DNA of 64,000 nucleotides, taken from Sporobolomyces roseus (lineage: Eukaryota; Basidiomycota; Microbotryomycetes; Sporidiobolales; Sporidiobolaceae). The notes below the pieces were generated by a model. It did not search any database and was not told where the DNA came from. It saw nothing but the letters and a program-made list of their open reading frames with translations. Below are positions 32,287-47,960 of this stretch, piece after piece; within the stretch, counting starts at the first letter, position 1; every line of letters begins with the position of its first letter. The DNA lies in contig JADILM010000007.1 of assembly GCA_016617785.1 (NCBI GenBank), positions 496,001-560,000 on the forward strand. Reading direction: 5' to 3'. The position numbers were made by a program, and so were the translations under genes.

Positions 32287-34237
32287 ATGGAGGTCAATAT
32301 CAGTGGTGGACTCGGATTGAAGCGTGTGTGCCTCTCTCTACTCCATCTCTCCCAATCACTCAACCCCTCTCCCCTTCCAACTTCTCACAGACTTCACTCG
32401 AGCCCTAACGTGCCTCTCGAAATTTGGTGAAGAGTTGGATTTCCTCGTGACTTGCGACAAAGTTTCAATCTCGACTGTCAATTCCTCTAGAACTGCATTC
32501 GGAGTCGTTCATTTCTTCCCTAGGTTCTTTCAAGACTTTGCATTGAGGGATGGATTACAAGGGGGTATATTCAAATTCAGTGTCAATGCAAAGGTAAAAA
32601 CTCTCTCTCTTTGCTTTGGTTTGATTGAGAAGAAGAGTCAAGTGTTTTCTCGCAGGCTTTACTTTCTCCCTTGAGACCTAGGTCGGCGAATACTATAGAA
32701 TCATGTAGTATAGTAGTCGGATCCGAAGATCCCACCATTCCACTCGAACCAGGAGTAGACGCAGGGGAATGTAGGATCATAATTCGTTTACATTGTCAAC
32801 ATGGTTCGCACTTTCCCCTCTCTCCTCCCTCCCTGCTACAGTCGACTAATACCCGAGAGAGTATTACAGGTGTGGTAAAGACTCATAGATTGACCTACGG
32901 GAATCCAAATGTCAATAACTGGGCTCGATTCGACAAGAATCATTGTGATTCAAGTTGGAAAGCATCTAGTAAAATCCTCAAAGAATGGTCAGCGCACATC
33001 CTTTCCTTTCCTCTATCCCTCTCTCTCTTCGAATGCAGGTTTATTGATGAGAAGAGTGAGGAAAAGGGGCATGTAGGACGGATCATTTCTATTTGAGAAG
33101 TGGTACACACGCTTTAACCGACGAAATCACTTTCTACTGTTCACCTCTGGCGTGTCGACTGAAATCTTTCAGTGATCCTTCTTCTGAACAAAGTGAGCTC
33201 TTTTCCATCTCATTCCTCACCGCTCGCTGTGTGAACCAGCTGACGAGCGGAGAGAGATTGGGTAGATATGACTGAAAACGAAATCATGACTTCTCGACCT
33301 TTAACGACGGAACTCATGGTAGATACCGAAGATTACGACTTATGGTCCATCTCTTCTTCTCAAATCATAACTTTTGCTCTCAAAGAATTCAAAGTACCAT
33401 CTCTATCTCTCTCCTCTCCTCCCCTCTTGAACTTTCACTAACTCGATTTTCGAGTGTGATCGCTAGGCAATCATCAATTTATCAGAGAGTTTAAATTTAC
33501 CTATCGAAGCACACTTCACTTCGGGTGGTAGACCCTTGATGATTGAATTGGAAGGGGATCATTTAGAATCGAAATTTGTCGTCGCTACTACTGATTACGA
33601 TTCGGGAGGGAGTAACTCTGGGAGTGGAAACGTCAAGAGGGAGAAGAGTGAGAGTGTTAGTCAACGGAAGGAGAGGGAGAGAGTCCAGAGGGAAAGTACG
33701 GAAGGTATGAGAGGGAATGGAGTCAATGGGAGATTGTTCAATGATCCTACTCCATCACCTGCTCCTCAACGTCAATCACAACAACAGGAGGAGGAGGAGG
33801 AGGAGGAGGATTTCGGTGGGATGGAAGATCAATTGGGATTCGATTTCGACGATGCAGAGGCGGCGTTCGGGGAAATTGATCGTTTATCACAAGTCGCACT
33901 CTCTCAACAACCACAACAATCACAACCACAACAACGACAACAACCTCAACCTCAAGAGTTGGTGAGGGATACTAGTGAAGCTGGACCTAGTAATCGATCT
34001 GGTTCGAGAGGGGAAAGGTTCGAGGAGGATGAAGAGTTCGGAAAGAGTCCTGAACCGGAGGGAACGGATCAGATGGATTTAGGTCCAACTCAGAGATACG
34101 TACTGGGTACTGGTGAGGAGAGACCGAGCAAGAAGGTGAGTTGGACAATTATTTCTTCTTTATGTGTTCTAGTTCTTTCGATTTACTGATCAATCCTCTC
34201 GTTTCAGTCGAAATGGAACATTCTCGGCGATGACTGA
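32287..34237 (+). CDS. RAD9: DNA-damage checkpoint clamp subunit RAD9 (9-1-1 complex)
   Basis: Rad9 forms the PCNA-like 9-1-1 ring with Hus1 and Rad1 and recruits checkpoint kinase activators. Exon 1 (32287-32323) encodes MEVNISGGLGLK; the intron 32324-32390 joins it to HFTRALTCLSKFGEELDFLV, then VSISTVNSSRTAFGVVHFFP, which is the conserved N-terminal clamp fold. Later exons show CRIIIRLHCQHGVVKTHRLT, NNWARFDKNHCDSSWKASSK, LMVDTEDYDLWSI, SQIITFALKEFKA and GGRPLMIELEGDHLESKFVV, matching both halves of the clamp. The C-terminus is a long acidic Gln/Ser-rich tail, where Rad9 proteins are phosphorylated. The last exon ends SKWNILGDD. Only 37 bp separate its start codon from the LINE tail. Confidence 0.88.
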
Positions 34238-34374
34238 GCGGGTGTCTGAACAGTATCTCTCCTTTGTTGTGCGCTTTTCCGCTTCTCAGTTTCTGTTGTG
34301 TAAAAAAGTACTTCGCAATTTTCGTAAATGTAATCAAGTGTCAAACAAGCTAAGCTTTCAACCTCCGATCTCCA

Positions 34375-37300
34375 TCAATACTTGTCCTCCGTCATCAACA
34401 AAGCCCAGATATCACTCCCCAACTTGCCCTTGATAGGTCTCGGTAAAGTAGTCTCGCCCAAAGCTGCAACGACGAAATCTTCCCTCTTCCTCCTCTTTGC
34501 CTTTCCCTTTCCCTTCGGCCCTCTTCCCTCTCCTTCCTCTCTATCCAACCTTCTGTTCTCCTCATCAATCTCCCTCTCCCACTCTTTCGCTTCCTCGTAG
34601 AATTGAACTGCAGTTTCCCATCGACTCAAGAATTGAATCGCTTTCTCGGCACTCATTCCCTTGATTCGTTGAATCATCGAGGCCCATTGAATTCGGATTG
34701 TGAGACCTGCGTCGGACTTGTTGAGCTCGAAGAAAGAGGAATAGGTCGTCAGGTAACGGCGCGAGGGTTGAGTTGTTCGGAGGTGTTGCTGTAATGCGAC
34801 GTAGGAGGATCGGTCGATGACTTGATCAGGAATGATACGGATCTCAGTACTCTGTGATCAAGGACAACGATGACTAACATCAGCGCAAGGACAAGATGTG
34901 AACGAGAAGCCTGAATCCACCTCGTAAAGCTCAGCCATGGTTTGAGTTCTCATCTTGAGGTAATTGAGCGTCTCTTCAACGTTACCACTCTCATGTACGT
35001 AGAACCCGTCGATGACTTGAAGTTGAGACTTGCAAGTCCAAATCGCTTTTCCATAGGTTTCGTCTATCCGTAGATGTTTGTTCAAGAGTCAGTCCCAACG
35101 CGGTCGTTGTCGTGATATCCCGAATAAGAGAGCGACGTACAAGCTGTCTTGTCATCATACTTTTCGATGAGATAGATTCGATCTGTGATAGCCGAATCTT
35201 TCAATCGAATCTACGACAAGCCCTGATAGGATCAGTGCTCATTCACTCTCGAGGAGAAGAAGTAAGAGCTTACCTTCTGATCAACGTACCTCCCGTCCTT
35301 AATCGAATCGACCAAATCATCCAATCGCTTCCTCTCGACGATCGCATCCAACACGACGTCCTGCTCTCCCTTTACCTTGTTTCCCCTCGCGTCAACTCTC
35401 CTCGCAACCCAAATCATATCTCCCAAAGGTAACATCGCTCTATCGACCCGTACCCCCTGCCTCGCAATTTTCTCACAAAATTCAATTCGTTTCCCTCCTT
35501 CTCGAGTACCTTCCCTCGTATCAATCATCAAGAACACTTTGAAGGTACCTGCAGGCCAAATGATCGGTTGGAAAGAAGGACAATGGAAAGGTTTCGGTTC
35601 GGAGAAGGGAATGAGAGGGTGTCGGTCGATGGCAGTTTGACCGGGATGAGATTCGTAGCATACTTGAAGAGGTCGTTTATGAGTGGTACCAGGAGGAGCG
35701 CGAATCGATGCGGAAGCGAGAATGGCGGAAGCGGAGGACGCGAGTGGACGAACGGGAGCGGGGACGGGAGGGCGAGGTTGGGAATGAGAATGAGCGGATC
35801 CTGCGATAGGTTGAGAAGCGGGTTTGCGAGAATTCGAAGCAGAAGATGGACCAGCGATAGCTTGATGAGGTGGGATATCGAGGGTTTGACTCTTCTTGAC
35901 GGGAGGTAGCTGGTGATTGACAGGTTCGAAAAGATCGACTCGTCCTCCTCCGAGACGACGAATTTCGGCAGGAGGCTGATACATCGCATCCTTACTCTTT
36001 GAAGCCGTATCTTGAAATCCAGCGAGTAGAGAGCTGAAAGGATCGTCGGATTGCTTCTTCTCCTTCGGTTTGGTCGCGCCGTTCCCGCTCAACGAGGATT
36101 CGGGGAAACCTGGAGCAGTCGCATTCGAGACTCGTGCCTTCATGTATCCGCTCATCGTTTGACCTCCTCCTAGAGGAACGCTCCTTGTAAGCTTCTCGAC
36201 TTTGTGTAATCCTCGTCGCATCGAATGCAAGTCTTGAGCGATTCGATACTCGATTCGATAGAGCATATCCGCGCCATCTTCCGACTGACTGACTTCGGCT
36301 AGATCACGATCTGTCGTTCGAGCTCCATCTGCGAGGGCGAATCACGTGAGTATACTGATCAGACTGATAGAGAGCAAGAAGAAGACGCACTCTCGGTAAG
36401 ATAGTAGTAACCGAACGCTCCGTCTGTGCAATGTAACGTGAGTCATCGAGCTATCGAGAGAGGTAAAGATGAGGACACTCACCGACGTTCGCGATTGAAG
36501 GTCCCTGAGGAGCTTGATTCGCACTTGTCGAAGCACCAACATTTCCTAAAGCTGCTTTCCTCCCATTGATTCCCGACGACGTCGATCCAGCTGGCCTGAA
36601 CGCAGCCGAAGAGGAAGAAGCAGCTCCACTCCCACCCATTCGTCCTTCGGCAGCTCTCGCCGCCGTTTGCCTCAAAATGTTCGCGACTGGATCTCCAGCC
36701 CCTGGTCGGCTCATCTCCAGACTCTCTTTCAGTGCTTGCCTGAGTTCGAGTTCTTCGGGATCTTCAGTCGGTAGATCGAGGAAGTCCATGGGAGTAGGTG
36801 ACCTCCTCCTGAAAGTTTGTGCATGAATACTCGAATTCTGACCTCCCAGAGTTTGACCTCGTCCTCCAAACGAACTCGAGACGATTCCACCTGAAGAAGG
36901 ACCAGCTCCGTTGAAGCCGGAAGCAGAAGGTTGACGACCTCCGAGCCCGGAAGAAGATGGGTGACCATTTGAAGACGAAGGGTGGTAGACGTGAAGTTCG
37001 ATCCCGGCGTCGGTAGCTAATCGTTCTGCTAGTTGATAGCCTTCCGGAGAGAGTTGAAACTGAGCAGGTCGCTTGTTATCTTTGATGACTAGTTCCTTTG
37101 TCAAGACTGTTTCGACAAGAGTCAGTTTCAAGCGAACAAAAAACCAGACGAGAGCCCCGTTGCTCACGTAATTTGAGGTCAGACTCACGGATCGCCATTC
37201 CCGACCAAGCACTGTAGTTCGTCGCCGCTCCACCTTCGACCGCAACTCCACCTTTGTTCGCCGTAGGTTTCTCAAAAGAAGTCCTACTATACTTCGTTCC

Positions 37301-38111
37301 ATCCCTGATGATGTCCGCTTTCGTCGCCCACTGATATTTCTCGTCAAATGAAGAGTTCAGATAGAGTGCCAATAAGATCGCGTAAGGTCCAGATTCCTTC
37401 TTTGGTAAGTAAGCTCTTTTCCCTTTCTCTTTCGCTTTTCCTTTTCCCTTTCCTCCAGTTGTTCCCTCCTCTCCATCATCGTCACTGACGTCTACGGGTA
37501 GTCCAGCGAATGCTCCATCAGGATGAGCTTGAAAGCCGAGAGCAGGAGGAGCGGCCGGTACCGCGAGTCCTTGAGTTCGAAGTCGACGTGCTTCTCGTTT
37601 CCTATCTTCTTCCTCTTCCTCCTCCTGTCGAGCTCGCTTCTTTGTAGCTTTCGCAGCTGGTACTTTCCTCCGCGGTGGTGACGGCTCATCTATAGATCTC
37701 AAGGCGAGGTCAGCTCGACGTTCAACGAGAATCCAAGACAGAAGCGTTTTTTCAACTCACGTCGTTCTGGTGGAGGAAGTCCTCTCTCATTCGCTTGATC
37801 AGTGAGCTTGTCGAATATGTACTTCGCAATCCCCTTGCCGATCCCGTCCAACGCGATCGCCTCCTCTGGATGAGTAAACGTTATCGGACAATTTCTCAAC
37901 GATTTCGCAGCCTGTTCAAAACTTGACTCTTTGATCAGTTCGCGAACTCACGCGTACCGCATAATAGCAGCTTGTGAAAAGCAGTTGCCGAGAGTGTACG
38001 CACCCTCTTGTAAGTTTGAAAGGATTTAGATCCCAAGTCCTCAAGTTTCCTAGCTTTCGCATCAACTATATCCACCCACTGAGGATTCCCTGGTTGTACT
38101 CTAGGTGCCAT
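34375..38111 (-). CDS. MUS81: Structure-specific endonuclease subunit MUS81
   Basis: Mus81, with its partner Eme1/Mms4, cleaves branched DNA at stalled forks and recombination intermediates. The N-terminal helix-hairpin-helix region reads VDIVDAKARKLEDLGSKSFQ, then EEAIALDGIGKGIAKYIFDK. A basic, acidic-run linker follows, then a winged helix (ESGPYAILLALYLNSSFDEK; WATKADIIRDGTKYSRTSF). The XPF-family nuclease domain is unmistakable: VFLMIDTREGTREGGKRIEF, LPLGDMIWVARRV and VVLDAIVERKRLDDLVDSIK, with catalytic GDxxW and ERKxxDD. The C-terminus runs to KGKLGSDIWALLMTEDKY. The protein is interrupted by many introns and has long Ser/Ala-rich linkers. It is divergent from IMPase with 134 bp between start codons. 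Confidence 0.93.
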
Positions 38112-38245
38112 CTACGCGTGCTCTCGAAGTTCAAGCGAGACCTGAGGTGTTGTTGTCGAGTTCGAGTTGAAGGTAGATGAGAGGAGGAGGAGGGGAAACC
38201 AAACATTCCTCTCTCTCAGACCATTCACTCCACTCGAATACAAAT

Positions 38246-39928
38246 ATGGCATCACAAGAACTCGACTTTGAAGCGATTCGTGCTTTCACGATTGATTTAG
38301 CAAGGAAAGCAGGAAAGATGATTGTAAAAGGTTCAACGAAACGCACCGCTGGAGGAGCTAGTACGGGTCAACCAGAGATCAAAAAGAACAGGGTAGATCG
38401 TGAGTTGCTACCTAGATATCTGGCTTCATCAAGGAGATCATCAGGCACAACAGCGAGCGAGAAGTCGACGGGAAGGGAGAACTCGCCAAGTGGGGTCGAA
38501 GTAAGCTCTCTGAAGCAGCTGGTCTATCGAGGAGGGATGTAAAGGGTCAATATGAGTTCACTAGGACGGTCTACGAAGCCACAAGCCGGGAACAGTTGCT
38601 TCCGACTCTTTCGCAACGGAAAAACTGACTTTCGTACTTTCTCGTTTGCCAACAGTCGTTACTGAAGTAGATCAAGCCGTTGAAGCATTCATCAAATCCG
38701 AGATCTCTTCTGCGTACCCTTCGTTCAAATTCATCGGAGAAGAGAGTTTCGCAGGAGGAGAACGAGTCGATTTGACCGACGAACCCACTTTCATCGTCGT
38801 AAGGCCTGTCTCTCTCATTACTCACATCTTACCTACAGTCCGTTGATACGATGTGAGAGCTAGGATCCTATTGACGGTACGACCAATTTCGTACACGCAA
38901 TCGATTTCGTTTGTTGTTCAATCGGATTCTGCTACAAACAAGTTCCAGTTATCGGGTTCGTCCTCCTATCTCCTGCCTCCTATCTCCTGCCTGACCCCAA
39001 CTGACACTCTGTGCAACTCTCAGAGTGATCTATAACCCATTCCTCGACAAGCTCTACTCTGCACAAAAAGGAAAAGGTGCCTACTTGAACGAATCCACTC
39101 GACTCCCATTCTCGCACCCGTCGCCTCCTGCACTCGCTTCGATTGGGGCTGCAGTGATTGGAGTAGAGTGGGGATCGGATAGGAGTAAGAACGTGATTGA
39201 GAAGAAAGGGAGGACTTTCATGAGACTCGCAGGGGATGGAAAGGAAGTTGAGGGAGGGAAAATGTGTCATTCTTTGAGGAGTGTTGGGTGAGCTGCTCAC
39301 TCTCTCTTCCTTCTCGAGTAAGAGGTGGTATTGACGAGTGGGTGATTGTCAGATCTGCTGCATTGAATTACGCAATGGTCGCTTGTGGACAGGTTCGTCT
39401 TTCGTAACCCACTTCATCCAAACTTCTTCTTCCCGCGGCTCAATTTTTCTTCTGAATACAGCTCGATATGTATTGGGAAATCGGATGCTGGTCGTAAGTA
39501 GAGCTCATGCTCTAGGATATCTGCCCGTTTTATCGGACGAATTTAATCGTCCACTCTTCCCCTTCGGACGCCGGAAAATTGACCCGATTTTCCTGCACTT
39601 CCTCTCTCTCCTTACAGGTGGGACGTCTGCGCTGGAACTATTATCGCTCGCGAAGCAGGTGGGAAAGTATACGGTACGCCTTCTATTTCAGCGGTATCAT
39701 CCGCGTGATCGATTTGTCGTTCGCGGAAGTTCTCGAACTCGAGAAATGAAACTGATTTTACGTTTCTCCTCTTCCCACGATTGCATAGGTCGGTCTGGTA
39801 GAGAGTTCGAGCCTCAAGATTTGATGGGCCATCATTTCTTTGTCGTGAGGGCGATGGAAGGTGGAGAGGAACAACAAGACAAGTTGGCGAAAGAGTTTTT
39901 CGAAACTTGTGAAGAGTATGATTGTTAG
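38246..39928 (+). CDS. Inositol monophosphatase
   Basis: The enzyme hydrolyses inositol monophosphates to free inositol in a Mg-dependent reaction. Exon 1 (38246-38399) encodes [20 protein letters not shown]; after a long intron (38400-38655) the frame resumes as [13 protein letters not shown]. Metal-binding motifs are in order: [19 protein letters not shown] and the C-terminal [15 protein letters not shown]. The remaining family segments [20 protein letters not shown] and [20 protein letters not shown] are also visible across short introns. The protein ends with [11 protein letters not shown]. Length and order are typical. The long first intron is unusual for this window; no second gene is evident in it. 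Confidence 0.93.
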
Positions 39929-40455
39929 AATTGATTGCCATTGACGAGGTTCAGATCAAAGAGAGTACAGTCCGAGACGCGAGCGAGGTTATAGTAGACG
40001 AAAGGTTCTCGATTGGGTTGGATTGCAAAACGTGGTCTAAAGATAGGAAAGCGAAACCGCTTCCACTTCTTCCCTCCCCAACTTTACCCCTTACATCCAA
40101 ACGCTACTCGACTCACACCCACTAGACTGTACTCAGAGTGAGTAGATCTAGCTACCTAGACCTGTCATGTTCGTATCGCTAACTTGTTTGTTGTTTTGAT
40201 AGCAAACTCCCCCCGCTCTTGCCTCACCCCTAAAATCGAACCACACACGCCTTTCCAACTCCACCGCAACACTGTCGGGATCAATAGGGAAACAGCTAGT
40301 CAATGAATGACACTCTATGGCAGTCTATCGAGTCATCCTCGCGCCACCACGAATCGATACAAAGAACAACGGCTCATCAATTCGATCGGTCTTCCAATCA
40401 ATTCAAATACCTTAATTCGACCTCTCGACCACCATCACACTTCGCCTTCGCGTCG
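39929..40455. other. Intergenic region upstream of the single-pass membrane protein
   Basis: This should hold the IMPase 3' UTR and the promoter of the next gene. The frame of that gene is open from 40303, but nothing points to coding before 40456. No other gene is visible. Confidence 0.45.
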
Positions 40456-43071
40456 ATGGAGACAAGCTGTACGTGCACTGGGCGTAGAGGGAGATCAGTA
40501 GCAGTTGGTTCGACCTCTTCGACCTCTTCGACTTCTTCCTTACCCACCTCGTCCCTTCGAAAGACAACTGCAGTAGCACTCGCCTCCCTCCTCCTTTCCA
40601 CCACCACGACACGATCAGTTCATGCAGCACCAACACACTCTACCCCTACTCGTACACGGTCGACCGCAACTCTCTCACCTCGTCAATTGGAAAAGTCTCG
40701 AATGATCGAATCTGACTATTCGGCCAGTACCTCGATCGATACTTTCCCAACTCCTACTCTCCCTTCCTCTTCGTCCTCCTCCGAATCATTAGAACCCATG
40801 TCACCGACTCCTCCTCCTCCTCCTCCTCCTCCAACCTCGAAATCAAAACGTAGGATCCTCCCTAGTTACAAATATGAAGACGGAAGTTGGATTATTGATA
40901 CCGGATGGACGTTACGAGGATCAACCCCTACTCACAAACCTTACGAATCTCGTCGTCTCGCATCTGCCCTCGCCGACAACGTCGATCATACCGCTTCTTT
41001 CACTCTCATCCAACACGACGCTACTCCCACTTCTCGTCCCTCTTCCGCCGCACAACCCACTCGCACTTTCACCTACGCACAACATGCTTATGCCAACGCT
41101 TCAGAAGTACCGATACCTCGAGGATGGCAAACGAGACCGAGAGAAACGGATTATTACGCGGTTCCGATCATTATCGCGATGTCGGTCCTCGTTGCGATTA
41201 TCGTCGTTGGAGCTATCTTGGGGAGTGTGTGTTGGAGAAAGAAGAAGAGAAGAAGAAGGGACCCGGAGAAGGATATTCAGGAGAAAGGTTGGCGAGGTGT
41301 CGTGCAAAGGGTAAAGAGAGGTGGCAGGACTCCGAAGAAGCGGAAGAGAAAGGTCAAGAAGTCTAGAGCAGAGGTGGAGGATTTACCTAGGTCATCAGTC
41401 GAAGATGCACCTGTAGCGGGAGATGTGGCGGTCGCTGGAGATAGTGAGAGTTTGAGGGAAAGTATCGGAAGTACGGGAAGCGGGAACAGGACACCGAGGA
41501 TCGTCAGGACTACTGGATTCACAGCAGTGACTGAACGATCTATCCCACGCTGGAGAGGAGGAGGAGGCAGGAGGAGGAGAAGGAACGGCGAGAACGAGGG
41601 TACGGGAGAGGATGAAGACGAACAAACTGCTCTCACGAGATCCGACACTCGCTCAACCACCTCGTCCGCCGGAGTCAGAGATACGCTCACTGCTCGACTG
41701 GCAGCTCGCTTACACAGTTCATCGAATCATCAGGAACGTTCGAGCCCTTCGACCGTCTTCTCTCGCAACCCCGAACGAAATCGATCTTCCTCTTCCCTCT
41801 CGAATGATCCCTTCCCTCGTACCTCGACTCAAGATACTCAGCTCACTCGCTCGACATCTCGATCGTCCCTCTACGCTGCCGCACCCCCACCACTCGTTCC
41901 TCCCCCATCGATCCTCTTTACTCCCGCCGACGATCCCACTCTCTCCCCTCGTCCTCCCGGTTCTCCCGCTTTCGGCCCTCTCTCGCTCGCTCGCACACCC
42001 TCTCGTTCCGCTGCACCCTCACCTTCACCAGCGCTCTCGACTCTCGAAGCTTCTGATCCACTCCTGCCGACTCCCAGTATCCCGACTTCGACCGCTTCCA
42101 ACTTCAACGCCCTTCTCTCTCACGATGCTGATTTGGGTCTACCTCTCATGCCCGGTCCTCCAGCTTATCGACCCGCTTCATCGACTGTTCAGACTACACG
42201 ACGATACGGCGACAGAGGGGGAGAAACTCCTCGAGCCGCTCCTTCAACTTCTATCGCAAGGAACATGATCGGAAGAAGGAGGAGATCAGCGAGGGACAGA
42301 TTGACAGAACGAGAAAGGGAAGACGAGGGAGAAGGGGATTGGCATTGGCCAGGAGAGAAAGGAGACTCTTCGATCGCCTCGTCTTCGGGAGGGGGAGCTT
42401 CTGCTTCTCCATCGCAACCTTCGTCCTCGACTTCCGCTTCACCCTTCGCACTTACGAGCCCCGAGGATGATGGGGAAGAGCAGGAGGAGGACGAGGAAGA
42501 AACAGCACCACCTCTCGATCGGTCAATGTATCAAGCACATCTCGCCACGGATGACAAAGCAGTCTTACATCGCCTCCGCAACGCTACTCGTCCCGACGAA
42601 GCAGAAGGTTCGGGATCATCATCGAGAGTGGTCGCTTCAGAGGTTCCTTCTCCGAGTGCACCACCCGTCGTCGAGGAGGAGGATGTCGATGAAGATGGAT
42701 TCGAGCGATTCAACGCGACCTCGGAGGAGGAAGTCGGATTCCCTAGTGCAAGTTCAGAGAAATCGAAACTTCCCTCTCCCGCTTCACCTCCTTCGACTCT
42801 CCTCCCCGCTCCCCCTTCTCGAGTCTCTTACGCTTACCTCGAACATTCTTCGACTCCTACTCCCGCTCCTTCGACATCTAAATCGGCTCTCGCGGCTGAA
42901 TACGCGGCGCTCCACCCTCAACAAGAAGAGGAGGAACTCGATTTACCCGTTTACTTACCTCAGGAAGGGAGAAGGAACGATGCTTTGGGCATGGCTAGTG
43001 CACCTCCACCTACCGACGATGACGAGGAAGAAGAGGAGGAAGAGGGAGGTGTCACCCACGCTATGATATAG
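40456..43071 (+). CDS. Single-pass membrane protein with Ser/Pro-rich cytoplasmic tail, 871 aa
   Basis: A signal-anchor or signal peptide lies at about residues 36-56 (KTTAVALASLLLSTTTT, then SVHAAPTH). The roughly 175-residue luminal part is Ser/Thr/Pro-rich with a poly-Pro run. A transmembrane helix at about residues 235-258 (VPIIIAMSVLVAIIVVGAIL) is followed by a strongly basic stop-transfer stretch (CWRKKKRRRR). The remaining 600 or so residues are low-complexity Ser/Pro/Asp/Glu-rich with no domain. Layout resembles fungal cell-wall stress sensors or other type I surface proteins, but there is no WSC or Cys-rich domain, so this is only an analogy. The gene appears intronless. An in-frame ATG at 40303 would add 51 residues and bury the signal peptide, so 40456 is preferred. 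Confidence 0.7.
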   Translation: METSCTCTGRRGRSVAVGSTSSTSSTSSLPTSSLRKTTAVALASLLLSTTTTRSVHAAPTHSTPTRTRSTATLSPRQLEKSRMIESDYSASTSIDTFPTPTLPSSSSSSESLEPMSPTPPPPPPPPTSKSKRRILPSYKYEDGSWIIDTGWTLRGSTPTHKPYESRRLASALADNVDHTASFTLIQHDATPTSRPSSAAQPTRTFTYAQHAYANASEVPIPRGWQTRPRETDYYAVPIIIAMSVLVAIIVVGAILGSVCWRKKKRRRRDPEKDIQEKGWRGVVQRVKRGGRTPKKRKRKVKKSRAEVEDLPRSSVEDAPVAGDVAVAGDSESLRESIGSTGSGNRTPRIVRTTGFTAVTERSIPRWRGGGGRRRRRNGENEGTGEDEDEQTALTRSDTRSTTSSAGVRDTLTARLAARLHSSSNHQERSSPSTVFSRNPERNRSSSSLSNDPFPRTSTQDTQLTRSTSRSSLYAAAPPPLVPPPSILFTPADDPTLSPRPPGSPAFGPLSLARTPSRSAAPSPSPALSTLEASDPLLPTPSIPTSTASNFNALLSHDADLGLPLMPGPPAYRPASSTVQTTRRYGDRGGETPRAAPSTSIARNMIGRRRRSARDRLTEREREDEGEGDWHWPGEKGDSSIASSSGGGASASPSQPSSSTSASPFALTSPEDDGEEQEEDEEETAPPLDRSMYQAHLATDDKAVLHRLRNATRPDEAEGSGSSSRVVASEVPSPSAPPVVEEEDVDEDGFERFNATSEEEVGFPSASSEKSKLPSPASPPSTLLPAPPSRVSYAYLEHSSTPTPAPSTSKSALAAEYAALHPQQEEEELDLPVYLPQEGRRNDALGMASAPPPTDDDEEEEEEEGGVTHAMI

Positions 43072-43263
43072 TCTCTTCTCTCGATTCACTTGTTGTTCTC
43101 AAAACCACTTTCCCTTGTTTTTCATATATTGTTGGCTTTCTTTCACACTTGTCACTATAACTCTCTACTTTCTGTTTGCATCACTTTCTCTTCTGGAAGG
43201 AAAAACTAGGAATGCAATCATGTTCTAAGCAAAACGATGCATTTCTAGGTTTTAGCACGAGAG

Positions 43264-44081
43264 CTATGCTACTTTCCGTTTCTCGTTCTCTGATAACCTT
43301 GCGATCCTCGTCAAGCGCGTCCCGAAATCCAAAGCCATCGCGAGTGGAATGAGGAGGAAAGGAACGTAGGAAGCGAGGAGTTTGATCAAGTGCGCTTGTG
43401 AGATCCCTGGCATCCTCAGGACTGTGGCGAGGCACGCATAGGTCGTAGTCGCGCAAGAAGCTCCATAGAGCGCGAGGAGAGGATAGATCGAAGGCGAATC
43501 TGCAAAGAGAAGAGTAAGAAGCAATTTCGTCAAGAAGAGAGAAGAGGGGAGAGCTTACTTCGATAGAGCCCTCTCACGCCGAGGAAGAAGGTCGGCAGCT
43601 GGAAGAAGACTTCGAGGATGATGAAGGCCTGACGGGAAGCGAGTAGGTTAGTGAGGAACAGCGGAAGATGGAGGATTGCGAGACTTACTTGAAACCAGGC
43701 GAATACTGGATTGTTTGCGTTCTGAAGCAAGGGATCATCTCGGGCAGCGAAGATACTGGATTCGACTATGGTTCAGCTTGAATCCGGCGTGAAACGGCAT
43801 AAGACTGAACGTACAACGGCGCTCGAAGCGATTTAGGAGAAACTGATTCCGCGAAAAAGATAGCTTGAGCGTCTACATTCTTGCGGAACAATCAGCGGCT
43901 TGTCATTATCGGGTTCGATAGGAGCTGTACGTACCAACTATGAGCGTGATAGGTATGTGAACAGCGAGATAAACTCTATACAAAAGCGGAAGATTGAAAG
44001 GTTAGAAGCAAGAGTGAGGAATCGAGCGATCGCGCGGTAGTCGTACAGATATATCCAATCTCTTGTTCTCTGAGCGAACAT
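43264..44081 (-). CDS. TMEM97/sigma-2-receptor-type EXPERA-domain membrane protein
   Basis: EXPERA proteins have four membrane helices and bind sterols; TMEM97 acts in sterol homeostasis in the ER and lysosome. The first exon encodes MFAQRTRDWIYL, and splicing joins it to VYLAVHIPITLIVDAQAIFF, the signature first helix with the conserved HIP and D residues. Later exons read NNPVFAWFQAFIILEVFFQL, PTFFLGVRGLYR, YPLLALYGASCATTTYACLA and LASYVPFLLIPLAMALDFGT, ending SENEKRKVA. Six or so short introns interrupt it. It is divergent from the IRC5-like gene with 97 bp between start codons. Confidence 0.82.
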
Positions 44082-44178
44082 GATCAGCTGAATGAGAGGT
44101 TGGAGGAAGAGATGAGATTACGCGAGAAACTTTCATCACTCTGTTCCTTCATCTAAATTTCCACAACCAACTCGAGCC

Positions 44179-47671
<3,493 letters not shown>

Positions 47672-47960
47672 AGAGGAAGTATTAGAACAGCTTTATAGAC
47701 GTTTATTCATTCTCCATTTACAGTTAATCTTTTCTATTCGTTCTGTTCGTTTGTTGTCAAAACGCTTTACAATCTATCACAACTCGCATGGTTAGGGTTT
47801 GCTCTCACGCTGAGAGGGAGACGTGCAGAGAGAGAACGACAGCTTTTCTTTTACAATTACGAAGCAAGAACTGAATATGAATCGAGCAGGCAAATGGAGA
47901 ATAGGTACTGAAGAAAGAGCACATGAGTCGAAAGGAAGAAGATAGGAGCTTGCGTTTCCA

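Noticed and set aside
41612..42268. 218-codon second frame within the membrane protein gene
   Set aside because: It is a plus-strand frame shifted against the main one in low-complexity sequence; codon periodicity of the Ser/Pro repeats explains it.
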